A stretch of DNA of 64,000 bases from Arenibacter catalasegens. Lineage in GTDB: Bacteria > Bacteroidota > Bacteroidia > Flavobacteriales > Flavobacteriaceae. The translations under genes and the position numbers were made by a program. Below the pieces are notes generated by a model, which searched no databases, had not been told where the DNA came from, and was given only the letters and a program-made list of their open reading frames with translations. The DNA lies in the NCBI RefSeq assembly GCF_002909235.1, contig NZ_PHQQ01000026.1, forward strand, positions 1-64,000. Reading direction: 5' to 3'. This document shows, piece by piece, positions 22,602 to 31,748 of the stretch (positions are counted from its first letter, which is position 1; each line of letters begins with the position of its first letter).

Positions 22602-23345
22602 CTACACGGGCATGGCACCACCATTGGCGTGCAAGGTGTGTCCACTTATAAACCCAGCTTCTTTGGAGGCCAGGAAGAGATAAGCGTTACCCATATCTTC
22701 TGGGGTACCTATTCTACCCACTGGTATGGTGGAAATACCTGCCTGAATAACATCTTCCGGCATGGAATCGGTCATTTCAGTTTTTATAAATCCAGGTGCT
22801 ACCGCATTAACGGTAATATTGTATTTTCCTACTTCCCTGCATAAGGAGTGGGTAAACCCCACTATTGCAGCCTTACTTGCGCTATAATTGGTTTGTCCAA
22901 AGGCGCCTTGGAAGGCATTTATGGAAGATGCAGAAATGATCCGCCCATAATTGGCCTCCTTCATATGAGGTACTACCGCTTTAGCAGTGATGTAAAGGGA
23001 ATCTACATTAACCCGCATAACCTGGTCCCATTCCTCACGGCTCATTTTCAAAATAGAACGGTCACGAATAATTCCCGCGTTGTTGATCAGGATATCTATT
23101 TTTCCATAATCGCTTATAATTTTGGTAACGGCATTGTCAACGGATTCTTGGTCAGTTACATCTACGTTTTGATAGAATATTTTGCCACCGGCCTTTGTAA
23201 TGTTCTCTGCGGTTTGTTGGCCATTTTGTAAAACATCCCATAGGGCTACGGTGGCCCCTTCATTACAAAAGACCTTACAGACTCCTTCACCAATTCCTCT
23301 TGCCCCGCCTGTAACGATTACTACCTGTCCCTCTAGTTTTTTCAT
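22602..23345 (-). CDS. FabG-like 3-oxoacyl reductase / hydroxyacyl-CoA dehydrogenase
   Basis: The 247-residue SDR has TGGARGIGEG (about 12-21), NNAGI (about 88), the catalytic Ser in ISASSINAFQG and the YSASK Tyr/Lys pair (about 154-158), and the C-terminal ISGHTLHANGG ending. It is closest in type to FabG/PhaB acetoacetyl-CoA reductases. As the first gene of the operon 17922-23345 it may supply the 3-keto/3-hydroxy step for the acyl-CoA substrates. The ATG at 23345 is preceded by AT-rich DNA without a clear SD. Confidence 0.85.
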   Translation of the reverse strand: MKKLEGQVVIVTGGARGIGEGVCKVFCNEGATVALWDVLQNGQQTAENITKAGGKIFYQNVDVTDQESVDNAVTKIISDYGKIDILINNAGIIRDRSILKMSREEWDQVMRVNVDSLYITAKAVVPHMKEANYGRIISASSINAFQGAFGQTNYSASKAAIVGFTHSLCREVGKYNITVNAVAPGFIKTEMTDSMPEDVIQAGISTIPVGRIGTPEDMGNAYLFLASKEAGFISGHTLHANGGAMPV

Positions 23346-23535
23346 GTTTAATAAAAATTTGAATGATTTTAATTCAGTAATTTAAAAAACTTTGAAGACA
23401 AACTCTAATGAAGGAACAAGTATTATTGTTAGAATAACAACTACTGGAATACGTTCTTGCGATTTGGGGAATTTTAACTCCTGAAAAAAGAATATCTACC
23501 TAATAGGTTGTGACAGAGCAGCGGGAGGTAAAAAG

Positions 23536-23565
23536 AATCCTATTATTAATGTGGATAGTAGGATT
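23536..23565 (-). terminator. Possible second hairpin terminator
   Basis: AATCCTATTAT and ATAGTAGGATT form an 11-base stem with one wobble position and a nine-base loop. On the minus strand it is followed by a short T-rich stretch. It would back up the stronger terminator at 23664-23701. The rest of 23346-23535 shows no gene. Confidence 0.35.
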
Positions 23566-23663
23566 TAAGATACCTATAAACTATGTGATGGTAAATGGGC
23601 AAGGGAAGGCAATAATTTATGTAATTTTTTTTAGGCGGTTTCACTAAACGCTCATAAAACAAG

Positions 23664-23701
23664 AATACCCTAGATATCAAAGAATTTGACTCTAGGGTAT
23701 T
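23664..23701 (-). terminator. Terminator of the beta-barrel protein gene
   Basis: AATACCCTAGA (23664-23674) and TCTAGGGTATT (23691-23701) form a perfect 11-base stem with a 16-base loop, 23 bases after the stop codon of the minus-strand gene at 23724. A T-rich stretch follows on the minus strand. Confidence 0.7.
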
Positions 23702-23723
23702 TATTAATTGGAAAAGATCCAGA

Positions 23724-24227
23724 TTAAAACTGATATCGTAATCCCAGTGCAATATCTAGACCTAAATCGTTATTGTTGTAACGTTCATCGCCAAAAGCTA
23801 TTTCTGGTCTAAAGTCTAAAGATATTAGTAACGGGATGTCAAAATTGTATTCAATACCTATATCACCTGCGCCAAACACAAAAGTATCAGTATAATCATT
23901 ACCGTCATTAAAGTTTTTATTATCATTAAAACTATAGGATCCAACGCCACCGCCAAGACCAACATACCAATTAAAACCATTTTCAATGTTCCATACCCAC
24001 TGGTGTAAGCCGGCAAGCTTAAAGCCATCATAATTCTTGCCATCTCTCCAACCTAGATCCACTTCTAGTCTATGGGTAGTGCTTAAACGTGCCTGATAGG
24101 AAATTTCACCACCAAATCCGTCATTGTCTCCAAGTCTTAATCCTAAAGCATTTTGGGAAATGGATTGGGCGTTGGCCGCAACAATAGTCAGTGTTAAAAC
24201 TGTAAGTAAACTCAATATTTTTTTCAT
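23724..24227 (-). CDS. Small outer-membrane beta-barrel protein
   Basis: A 167-residue protein with a clear signal peptide (1-20, cleavage after ANA) and alternating amphipathic strands rich in Gly, Asp and aromatic residues (LGLRLGDNDGFGGEISYQA; WYVGLGGGVGSYSF; LGLDIALGLRYQF with terminal Phe). This is the pattern of an eight-stranded outer-membrane barrel of the OmpA/OprF-like beta-barrel type found in Bacteroidota. Function unknown. It is a single-gene unit with its own terminator, transcribed divergently from the AsmA-like gene. Confidence 0.8.
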   Translation of the reverse strand: MKKILSLLTVLTLTIVAANAQSISQNALGLRLGDNDGFGGEISYQARLSTTHRLEVDLGWRDGKNYDGFKLAGLHQWVWNIENGFNWYVGLGGGVGSYSFNDNKNFNDGNDYTDTFVFGAGDIGIEYNFDIPLLISLDFRPEIAFGDERYNNNDLGLDIALGLRYQF

Positions 24228-24420
24228 AATTATGTTTGATTAAATTTAACTGCAAGATTAGTGAAAATTCGGCTTCAATAAGTCCTCCATCCAACCAAAT
24301 TATAACTCATTAGATGAAATTGAAATTTATTGTTTAATTCAGTCAATTTTAAATTTTGTTGGACCAATTAATAATGTTTAAAGTTCGAATTTTGTTGTCA
24401 ATGGTACTTTACTCCAAAAC

Positions 24421-25992
24421 ATGACAATCCACATTTTAAAAAACAGATCATTTAGAATAATTGCTATCGTGATGGCAATGATTTTATTGATAATTGTAAT
24501 CTTGCAATTCGGAGCCAAAAGGTATATTGTGAATTTGCTTAACGTAAAAATACCCGATCACATTCACTTGGGTTATAAGCAAATGGGGGTTAATGTGTTG
24601 GCGGGTTCCATTGAATTACGGGATGTTATTTTGGAATTGAGAGATAAGGGTACTGGAGATAAACATTTAGAATTGCGTTCGGAGATGCTAAATTTGGATG
24701 GCCTTGGATATCTAAATTATTTATTTGGAAATACCTTTAGCCTCAATGAAATTAAATTATTACGTCCAAAAGTAAATTACTACCCTGGTCAATTATCTAC
24801 AAAACATGACACCATTAGGACAAAAGGCTTTGTAATGGAAACTGTTTTATCTATAGCCAACTTGGCCATTGTGGATGGGGAATTCCAGGTAATTGAAAAA
24901 GGTGCGGATTCTTTAGATTTTTTGGTGGAGAAGGTGAATTTATTTGTCGAGAATTTAAAAACGGACCAAGATTTTATTGGAAGGAAAATACCGTTCTCTT
25001 TTGGCGACTACAACTTGAGTACAGGTAAATTATTTGTAGATCTCGGACCCTTTGAAGCTTTAACAGTACGGGGAGTAAGCATACAAAATAAAGATGTGCA
25101 ATTAAATAATCTATCCTTGAGCTCAAAATACAATAAGGTTGCCCTTTCCAGGGAATTGGACAAAGAACATGACTATATAGATTTGGAGATTCCTCAGGTT
25201 AAATTGTCAAAAATGGATTTCGGATTTAATTCGGACCAATTTTATCTAAGGACCAATCTGGTACAAATCCATAACCCGACACTGTTTCTATACCGCGATA
25301 AGTTGATTCAAGATGATTGGGAGCAAAAAAAGTTATATAGCCGAATGTTACGAGAGTTGCCCATAGATTTGGATATTTCTGAGGTCGATATTGCCAATGG
25401 TCATATAACATATGCGGAATTGGTTGAAAAGGGAACTACAGCAGGAGAGCTTGTGTTTTCTGATTTAAATGCAACTTTGAACAACATTTCAAATACCTAT
25501 GAAAATATTGAGGAGACCAAGATAGAAGCAAGAGCCAAACTTATGGGGAAGGCCCAAATTCAGCTCCGTTGGAATTTTGACACCAGTAAAGAGAACGATG
25601 CATTTTATATCTCAGGGGAAGTTAAGGATTTTGATTCAGAGAGCTTTAATCAATTCCTGCAATCGAATCTTCGAGCTAAGGCTGAAGGGGATATAAAAGA
25701 GCTTTATTTTACGATTAGTGGGGATGCTATAAGTGCTAGCGGGGATATGAAAATGAAGTATGAAGATTTTCACTTTAAAGTCTTGAAAAAAGATAGATTG
25801 GGAGTGAATAAATTATTGACATTTGTTGGAAATATGTTTACAAACGATGGTTCTAAAACAGATGCTATGGGCTATAGGCATGGGGAGATTTTCGCAAAAA
25901 GGGATGGGACCAAATCGTTCTTTAATTATTTATGGCTCAATGTCAAGGATGGTATTGTAAATACACTTACAGGAGACGGCAAAAAAGAATAG
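24421..25992 (+). CDS. AsmA-like / DUF748-type envelope protein
   Basis: A 523-residue protein with one N-terminal membrane helix (about 10-30) and a long beta-rich periplasmic part without cysteines. Repeated short strands (VNVLAGSIELRDVILEL; EIKLLRPKVNYYPGQ; ADIANGHITYAELV-like) match the style of AsmA/DUF748 proteins, which form lipid-transport bridges or control outer-membrane assembly. The length is shorter than most AsmA paralogues. The assignment is from overall character, not from a unique motif. It is a lone gene, 190 bases from the divergent barrel gene. Confidence 0.6.
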   Translation: MTIHILKNRSFRIIAIVMAMILLIIVILQFGAKRYIVNLLNVKIPDHIHLGYKQMGVNVLAGSIELRDVILELRDKGTGDKHLELRSEMLNLDGLGYLNYLFGNTFSLNEIKLLRPKVNYYPGQLSTKHDTIRTKGFVMETVLSIANLAIVDGEFQVIEKGADSLDFLVEKVNLFVENLKTDQDFIGRKIPFSFGDYNLSTGKLFVDLGPFEALTVRGVSIQNKDVQLNNLSLSSKYNKVALSRELDKEHDYIDLEIPQVKLSKMDFGFNSDQFYLRTNLVQIHNPTLFLYRDKLIQDDWEQKKLYSRMLRELPIDLDISEVDIANGHITYAELVEKGTTAGELVFSDLNATLNNISNTYENIEETKIEARAKLMGKAQIQLRWNFDTSKENDAFYISGEVKDFDSESFNQFLQSNLRAKAEGDIKELYFTISGDAISASGDMKMKYEDFHFKVLKKDRLGVNKLLTFVGNMFTNDGSKTDAMGYRHGEIFAKRDGTKSFFNYLWLNVKDGIVNTLTGDGKKE

Positions 25993-26267
25993 TTTTTCAG
26001 GACTAAACGGATAACTTTTAAAATTGCAGGTACATTCCAGTTTTTAGTTTTCGAATAACTTTTGATTATGCAGAAGCCCCAATCCCTAAGACCCTGGGAA
26101 CAGAAATGGGAGTAAAATAAGGCGTAGAAATGGCTAGATTTATGCAGGAGGTCCATATGGATTTATCACAGTTCAAATTTAATTGAGCAAAAGAAAAAAT
26201 GGTTCAAATCAACGTTTCCAACCCATGGGTCTTAACTTGTTATTATTAATAAAAATTAAAAATTATT

Positions 26268-26759
26268 ATGAAAACAACACAGACCGATATCGGAATTAAG
26301 AAAGATAATAGAAAGGCCGTAGTAGAAATGCTCCGTAAACTTTTAGCGGACGAATATCTGTTGTATACCAAACTAAGAAATGCACACTGGAATGTGGAAG
26401 GAATCGATTTCCATACCAAGCATGTCTTTTTTGAGGAAGAATACAACAAAATAGAAGAAATCGTTGATGAAGTAGCGGAGCGTATTCGTATGTTGGGGTT
26501 TTATTCCCCGGGGACATTAAATGAGTTTTTAGAACTTTCCCATTTGGAGGATAAAAGTCCAAAAAAGAATGATAGCGCTAGCTTAATGGAGGGTTTGTTA
26601 AAGGACCATACGACTATTATACAGTTTATTAGAAAAAGTATTGGGGAGAATGCAGAAGAACACAATGATGAGGGAACTGCTGATTTTATTACTGGAATAA
26701 TGCAGTTACATGAGCAGATGTCTTGGATGCTAAGGGCTTCCTTAAAAACATTTGTGTAG
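26268..26759 (+). CDS. dps: Dps-family ferritin-like DNA-protection protein
   Basis: The 163-residue protein has the four-helix Dps fold. The inter-subunit ferroxidase ligands are visible in AHWNVEGIDFHTKHVFFEEEY (about 39-59), with the His, the second His 12 residues on and the acidic EEE cluster; the second helix pair has the typical GILKDHTTIIQFIRK-type sequence. Dps dodecamers oxidise and store iron using hydrogen peroxide and shield DNA. The ATG at 26268 follows an AT-rich leader and the gene has a strong terminator, so it is monocistronic. The 275 bases before it contain no other gene. Confidence 0.93.
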   Translation: MKTTQTDIGIKKDNRKAVVEMLRKLLADEYLLYTKLRNAHWNVEGIDFHTKHVFFEEEYNKIEEIVDEVAERIRMLGFYSPGTLNEFLELSHLEDKSPKKNDSASLMEGLLKDHTTIIQFIRKSIGENAEEHNDEGTADFITGIMQLHEQMSWMLRASLKTFV

Positions 26760-26788
26760 AATAATTTTATTTATCACTACTATTGGGA

Positions 26789-26820
26789 ACGGCAAGAATG
26801 AAAATTCTTGCCGTTTTTTT
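26789..26820 (+). terminator. Terminator of dps
   Basis: ACGGCAAGAAT and ATTCTTGCCGT form an 11-base perfect stem with a four-base loop, followed by seven T (26814-26820). It is 29 bases after the dps stop codon. Confidence 0.92.
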
Positions 26821-26970
26821 AATGCAAATCTTAATGCTCTTATGTACGCCCATGCCTATATCAATGATAATTTAGAGCCCGGTCATAGCATTTGGTTGGC
26901 TATGATTTTTCATTGGCGCTAATGGCTGTAATAACTTGACTTTCGATAGTATTTTTTACTGATCGGAAAT

Positions 26971-26996
26971 AAAAAAACCAGCCGATATGACTGGTT
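26971..26996 (-). terminator. Terminator of the AraC gene at 27022
   Basis: AACCAG (26976-26981) and CTGGTT (26991-26996) pair. On the minus strand the stem is followed by seven T (plus-strand A run 26971-26977). It lies 25 bases beyond the stop of the AraC-family gene. Confidence 0.8.
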
Positions 26997-27021
26997 GTTG
27001 AGAGACGTATCAAACTATATA

Positions 27022-28053
27022 TTATGCTGTTACAGCTATCGGATTTTGGTGGTCCTGATAGTATTTGGGACTACAATTATACTTTTCCTTAAATATCTTA
27101 GAGAAATAACTCCTGCTAGTCAAGCCTACACTATAGACAATTTCAGAAATATTGAGATCCGAGGTTTTAATAAGATGTTCTGCAGTTTCAATCCTTGTGT
27201 TCCTTATGTAGTCTGTTACTGTCCTATCAAATAACAACTTAAAACCTTCTTGTAGCTTTGCGGGTGAAAGGCCTGTTTTTGAGCTTAGATATTTTAGGCT
27301 ATATTGAATTTCTGGATAATTTTTTATAAAATTGGCCATTTCCTTAATATCCTCTATCTCCTCTTTGTTCATTGATCCAAAATTATTTTTTACATTTTTC
27401 TTGTCTTCTTTATGTTGTTGAATCTCCATAGCCAATATGAGGTGCACTATACCCTGGATAAGTAGGTTTCTTACCAATCCCTTTTGGGTAATGGCCTCCA
27501 ATTCCTGCATTCTCTCTGCAATTTGTAAATTAAAGGACCCTGTATAAGCAAAAGTTTCACAATCTTTCTTAGGCATAAAAGTCTTTAATATTTGCCTTTG
27601 TAATAGGTCGCCCCCTTCATTATCTGAGGTAACCTTATGGGTGTCCACCATAATGTTGGAAATCTTAACGTTTACGTTTGCTTCAAAGAATAAGGTGGTG
27701 TCCTTGCTGGGGTCACATGAGAAAATTCCCGTCTGAAACTGATTCAATAGTCTTTTTTCTCCCTTTATTCCAAAACTATGGGTTACTTTTCCTTTTGCAC
27801 AGTACATAAAATGGATAGGATTGGAGACAGGCATATTGTTGATGATAACGGTATCCTCGTTAAAAACAAGGTCGAATTCCATAAAGGATAAATTGTTCTT
27901 AAATGATATGCCTCTAATTTCTCCACGAACAAATTTATTGTCAAGTATTAGATTATATTCCTGTGGACGAGTAACCAGATTACCTCCTAAATCTTGCTGT
28001 AACTGATTAAATATGTTGTCTATATTATTCGATTTTAGATATACTATTTTCAT
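27022..28053 (-). CDS. AraC-family transcriptional regulator
   Basis: A 343-residue regulator with a cupin-like N-terminal half (about 30-150, including FMYCAKGKVTHSF) and a C-terminal AraC double helix-turn-helix at about 240-338 (LSSKTGLSPAKLQEGFKLLF; ISEIVYSVGLTSRSYFSKIFKEKY). The layout resembles ligand-sensing regulators such as those for siderophores or sugars, but no ligand is evident. It is closed by its own terminator. Downstream targets are not evident; the small DUF5670-like gene is 25 bases upstream on the same strand and may be co-transcribed. Confidence 0.85.
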   Translation of the reverse strand: MKIVYLKSNNIDNIFNQLQQDLGGNLVTRPQEYNLILDNKFVRGEIRGISFKNNLSFMEFDLVFNEDTVIINNMPVSNPIHFMYCAKGKVTHSFGIKGEKRLLNQFQTGIFSCDPSKDTTLFFEANVNVKISNIMVDTHKVTSDNEGGDLLQRQILKTFMPKKDCETFAYTGSFNLQIAERMQELEAITQKGLVRNLLIQGIVHLILAMEIQQHKEDKKNVKNNFGSMNKEEIEDIKEMANFIKNYPEIQYSLKYLSSKTGLSPAKLQEGFKLLFDRTVTDYIRNTRIETAEHLIKTSDLNISEIVYSVGLTSRSYFSKIFKEKYNCSPKYYQDHQNPIAVTA

Positions 28054-28078
28054 GGTTCTGTGTTTTAAATTAAATGCT

Positions 28079-28225
28079 TTATTTTTCTCTTATTACCTTT
28101 GTAATAAATAATACTACAGCCGTCAGTAGGAAAAAATGTATTTTAATCCCCATGTCGTACACGAATAATCCAATGGCCCAGATAATGAGCATTATTAAGG
28201 CTGAAATAATCAACGTTTTGGACAT
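28079..28225 (-). CDS. Small membrane protein, lmo0937/DUF5670-like (48 aa)
   Basis: From the ATG at 28225 the product is 48 residues with two hydrophobic helices (LIISALIMLIIWAIGLFVY and IHFFLLTAVVLFIT), the layout of the DUF5670/lmo0937 group of stress-associated membrane peptides. A longer reading (start 28297, 72 aa) adds 24 polar residues that the family lacks and overlaps the small frame upstream. It lies 25 bases before the AraC gene on the same strand. Confidence 0.6.
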   Translation of the reverse strand: MSKTLIISALIMLIIWAIGLFVYDMGIKIHFFLLTAVVLFITKVIREK

Positions 28226-28283
28226 TACGTGCATTTGGTAACTACAAAGACTTTCATAGCCATTGTACAAATTAGATTGAATC

Positions 28284-28430
28284 TTAGTCTGATTCAATGT
28301 TATTGTTGGTCATTCCCAAGATGAAATTTTCAGGTAAATCGTTATTCGTTTTAGAGTTGGAATCCAAAGTCCAACTTTTACCAACTTTAGAATACAAATT
28401 CAAAGAAAATTGCGATACTGACTTTTTCAT
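28284..28430 (-). CDS. Possible small protein (48 aa), unknown
   Basis: An ATG-initiated frame of 48 codons starting MKKSVSQFSLNLYSKVGKS and ending in an Asn-rich tail (GMTNNNIESD). It is hydrophilic, without cysteine or membrane helix. It lies 58 bases upstream of the DUF5670-like start on the same strand, consistent with a shared transcript. No homologue is recognised and the evidence for expression is limited to start, length and position. The 267 bases upstream (28431-28697) show no gene. Confidence 0.35.
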   Translation of the reverse strand: MKKSVSQFSLNLYSKVGKSWTLDSNSKTNNDLPENFILGMTNNNIESD

Positions 28431-28697
28431 GGTAGTTGTCTTTATATGTTAATTTCTGTGTTGTACAAATTTCGATATAGACGGATGCTTTTCTGTTATA
28501 CAATTTTTAAATTCTGTTATATAATTCTACGAAAAAGGAACGTTTTTAGTTAATACGACAGTTATTTTGTGGTTTGAACCAATGTTTTTGGAAATTAAAT
28601 ATTAAGGAAGGAGGGGGGATTGGAGTATTCCGGATGTAGTTTTAGGGAACTAATAGAGAGAATCCGTTAGTACTAGGGAAAAAGAAGCCAGTGCAAT

Positions 28698-31277
28698 TTA
28701 GGCGGGTAAATAAATGTAAAAAATAGCTCCCTTATTGGGTTCACCCTTAGCCACGATATGCCCTTTGTGCTTATTAACTATTTTCTTGCAGATTGCCAAA
28801 CCAATACCTGAACCCGAATATTCATTTTTGTAGTGTAGGCGAAGGAAAAGTTCAAATATCTTATCGGCATTCTTCTGGTCAAAACCAATACCGTTGTCCT
28901 CGATTGATATACAGTAATATTGTTTGGCCTTTTTATGGAAATCATCTGTAATTTGGTTGCGTTCCAGTTTTACACAGTCGATTTTAATTTGAGGCCTTTG
29001 TTGTAAACTGTGATATTTGACCGAATTTGAAATTAGGTTATTAAAGAGTTGTTCTAATTGGAATGGAACCCCACTTATCTCGGGTAGGTCTCCAATTATG
29101 ATTTCCATTCCTGTTTCTTTAATTGGGGCTTCAAGATCTTCCAGAACCTTTTCTAAAACAAGGTTCAGGTCTACCAATAAATAATCCTTTTTGGTAATAT
29201 TTAATCGGGAATAGGATAAAAGATATTTAATAAGAGTCTGCATCCTGTTGGCTGACGATCTTATTTTATCTAGATACTCTTCTTCCTGTTTGGAAAAATT
29301 ATTGGAACTGCTATCTGATATCCGGGAAATAAATAACTGTATCTTTCTCAATGGTTCCTGTAAGTCATGACTAGCAACTCTATTAAAGGATTCCAGCTCC
29401 TTATTGGAATGCTTCAGTTCTAGATTTTTATCTTTTAATTTTTGTTCGTTTTTAAGCTCTTTGGTTATATCTTTTACTACCCCTATAAATTCGCTTTGTA
29501 GGAAGTGCCCTGTATTCTGAAGGTATTTAACTTTCCCAGTTTTTGTGATGATACGGTAAACAAAATTACTAATTACATTATCCTCTAGAGCCAATTTTAC
29601 TTTCTCGTCATAAATCTTAAGGTCTTTTGGATGAATATAAGGTCTATAGTTTTCAGGGGTGAGTTTGAACTCGTTGAGTTCGCATTCCAACAGTCGATAA
29701 AAATTATCGGACATGTGCGACTCCATATTTTTGATGTTCAAACGATAGCTGCCAATTTTTGCTTCTGCTTCAGCATCGTTCAAAATGGAATTCTGAACCA
29801 TTAATTGTTCATTAAGCTCCAACAGCCGCTGTTTCGTAGTTACAATTTGGGTAATGTCATAAGAAGTGAGGGTAATGCCGTTATGTAATTTGTTTAAGGT
29901 AGTATGTATCCAAACAGGCTTTCCTTTCAATACATACTGAGTTTCATGGGTTTCTATAATTCCTGTGTCAGCACATTTTACCATTAGGTCGTACAATCCG
30001 GATGAATGTACAAAAGGATAGATTTTAGAGATTGAATTACCGATGACCTCACTTGTCAATTTTCCAGTAAGGTTTTCGCTTTCTTTGTTGGTAAACAAAT
30101 ATTTAAAATCTATTACATTTCCTTCGGCATCGCGCTCCGTGTTTAAGTGGCTAACCGTGTTGCTTGTACTTTCAAGAACGTTGTTCAAGAATGCTGTGGT
30201 TTCTTCAAGTTGTTTGTTTTGTGATTCTAATTTTTCGTTCAAGACTTTCAAGTTCAGAGAATGTAGCCTCTCCGAGGTGGTATCGGTGGAGGTGGTTAGG
30301 ACTCCGTTCTCCATTTTTACTGCGGTGGTTTTAAACCAAAAGGAATTTCCGCCATAATCAAATAACTTTTCAAATTTTCTAGGAGCTCCTTCTTTTATAA
30401 CAGCTGCTAGTTCTTCAAAAATACCATTCTCAAAATTTATGGGAATGAGCTCCGACATTTTTTTATGAGCTATCTTATTTGGTTTTTTCCCCAATACGGC
30501 CTCTATTTGTTCGTTGGTAAACTCGATGTTAAAATCCTTGATTTTACCTGATGCATCATAAATGGGCAAGAAATAGCTGATAATGTTGTCTGTGCTGGCA
30601 AGAATGTTATGCATGAATTTTTCTGCAGTAGCCTTTTTCCTGCGTTGTGCATTAATCTGCAAATAGGAAATAACGAATATAAACAAGGCGAAAATACCCA
30701 ACAATAGTGTCGTTATAGGGGTAAAAAAGATTTGTGATCTATAGTTCTTCGTTCGTTGTGCAAGCTGCAACTGAATTTCTCGTTGCATTTGATTTTCAAG
30801 CAAGTTTAATTGGGTAACAGCACTGGAGACATCCGCTATTTTTTTTTGATCACTTTTGGAATAAGTTAATTTTTGGTAGGGGATTTGTGACATGACCCTA
30901 AGGGCCTGGTAAAGGCTATCCTGCCAATAGCTTACCTTGAGAAGCGTTTTTTGTTGTGCAGGATTATGGCCTGTGAGTTCTTTTAATTTTCTATAAGACG
31001 CCAATACCTCGGGTTTGTAAACTTCAAAGGTGGATATCCCCAAGGTATCCTGTAGCAATACGTTTTTGAATTCCGTAGATTGCATTTGGTCATAGTAAGA
31101 AAAAAGCTGGTTTATTTCCTTATTGATCTGCAAAGTTTTGGAAACCCAGTCTGCTGATTTACCTAGCCGTAAAACCTGTTTGTAACTAACACTCCCAATG
31201 AACATTAATAGGGCAACGGCCAAGATAAGCAGGACCGTAAAAAATTTTGATGAAGAAGCCAACTTTTTTAATGTCAT
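28698..31277 (-). CDS. Multi-PAS membrane histidine kinase
   Basis: An 859-residue sensor kinase. A first membrane helix (about 13-32), a roughly 150-residue helical extracytoplasmic region of CHASE3 type (Gln/Lys-rich helices) and a second helix (about 186-207) are followed by three PAS-like domains (about 220-340, 360-480, 495-620). The phosphoacceptor is H637 in SHDLQEPLRKIQLF, and the ATPase domain has LISNSVKYH (N box), EDNGIGFDQK and GSGIGLAICKKIV near the C-terminus. The kinase is last in an operon after a stand-alone receiver (12-base gap) and an AraC/HMA-like regulator. The signal is unknown. Confidence 0.9.
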   Translation of the reverse strand: MTLKKLASSSKFFTVLLILAVALLMFIGSVSYKQVLRLGKSADWVSKTLQINKEINQLFSYYDQMQSTEFKNVLLQDTLGISTFEVYKPEVLASYRKLKELTGHNPAQQKTLLKVSYWQDSLYQALRVMSQIPYQKLTYSKSDQKKIADVSSAVTQLNLLENQMQREIQLQLAQRTKNYRSQIFFTPITTLLLGIFALFIFVISYLQINAQRRKKATAEKFMHNILASTDNIISYFLPIYDASGKIKDFNIEFTNEQIEAVLGKKPNKIAHKKMSELIPINFENGIFEELAAVIKEGAPRKFEKLFDYGGNSFWFKTTAVKMENGVLTTSTDTTSERLHSLNLKVLNEKLESQNKQLEETTAFLNNVLESTSNTVSHLNTERDAEGNVIDFKYLFTNKESENLTGKLTSEVIGNSISKIYPFVHSSGLYDLMVKCADTGIIETHETQYVLKGKPVWIHTTLNKLHNGITLTSYDITQIVTTKQRLLELNEQLMVQNSILNDAEAEAKIGSYRLNIKNMESHMSDNFYRLLECELNEFKLTPENYRPYIHPKDLKIYDEKVKLALEDNVISNFVYRIITKTGKVKYLQNTGHFLQSEFIGVVKDITKELKNEQKLKDKNLELKHSNKELESFNRVASHDLQEPLRKIQLFISRISDSSSNNFSKQEEEYLDKIRSSANRMQTLIKYLLSYSRLNITKKDYLLVDLNLVLEKVLEDLEAPIKETGMEIIIGDLPEISGVPFQLEQLFNNLISNSVKYHSLQQRPQIKIDCVKLERNQITDDFHKKAKQYYCISIEDNGIGFDQKNADKIFELFLRLHYKNEYSGSGIGLAICKKIVNKHKGHIVAKGEPNKGAIFYIYLPA

Positions 31278-31289
31278 ACTGTTAGACCT

Positions 31290-31736
31290 TTAGATCCGTA
31301 ATAAAAAATTATCCCTGTTTAAAGCTGAGGTGTGGTATTGCCAATTTAACTGTAAAACTTTGTCTATTGCATTTTTAAGCCCTCCAAAACTGTTTGGTTT
31401 GTTAATGTAGATATTGGCCCCGTTTATAAAAGTCTCTTCAATATCGGCTTCTGAGGAAGACGTGGAATAGATGGCGACCATTAGCTCCTTTAGGCAGGGG
31501 TTGTTTCTAATTTCATTGAGACATTGCATTCCATTTTTGATAGGCATGTTCAAATCCAGAAATATAATTTGTGGTAATAGCACATCGGGCAAGATCAAGT
31601 ATTCCATTAATTCTTGGCCATTGTTGAATAATGATAGATTGGTCTTAATCTTAATTTCTTCTATAGCCTCCTTAAACAACATTCGGTCATCTTCATCATC
31701 ATCGGCCAGGGCAATATACATGGTATGTAAAGGCAT
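31290..31736 (-). CDS. Single-domain response regulator
   Basis: A 148-residue receiver domain without output domain. The acidic pocket is D12-D13-D14, the phosphoacceptor D61 in FLDLNMP, followed by the conserved Ser/Thr in YSTSSSE and Lys in INKPNSFGG. This is the Rcp1-type receiver often paired with hybrid-less PAS kinases. It sits 12 bases before the kinase gene and 12 bases after the AraC-type gene, so the three form one transcript and probably one signalling path. An ATG five codons later is an alternative start. Confidence 0.9.
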   Translation of the reverse strand: MPLHTMYIALADDDEDDRMLFKEAIEEIKIKTNLSLFNNGQELMEYLILPDVLLPQIIFLDLNMPIKNGMQCLNEIRNNPCLKELMVAIYSTSSSEADIEETFINGANIYINKPNSFGGLKNAIDKVLQLNWQYHTSALNRDNFLLRI

Positions 31737-31748
31737 AGTTTTGTTTGG

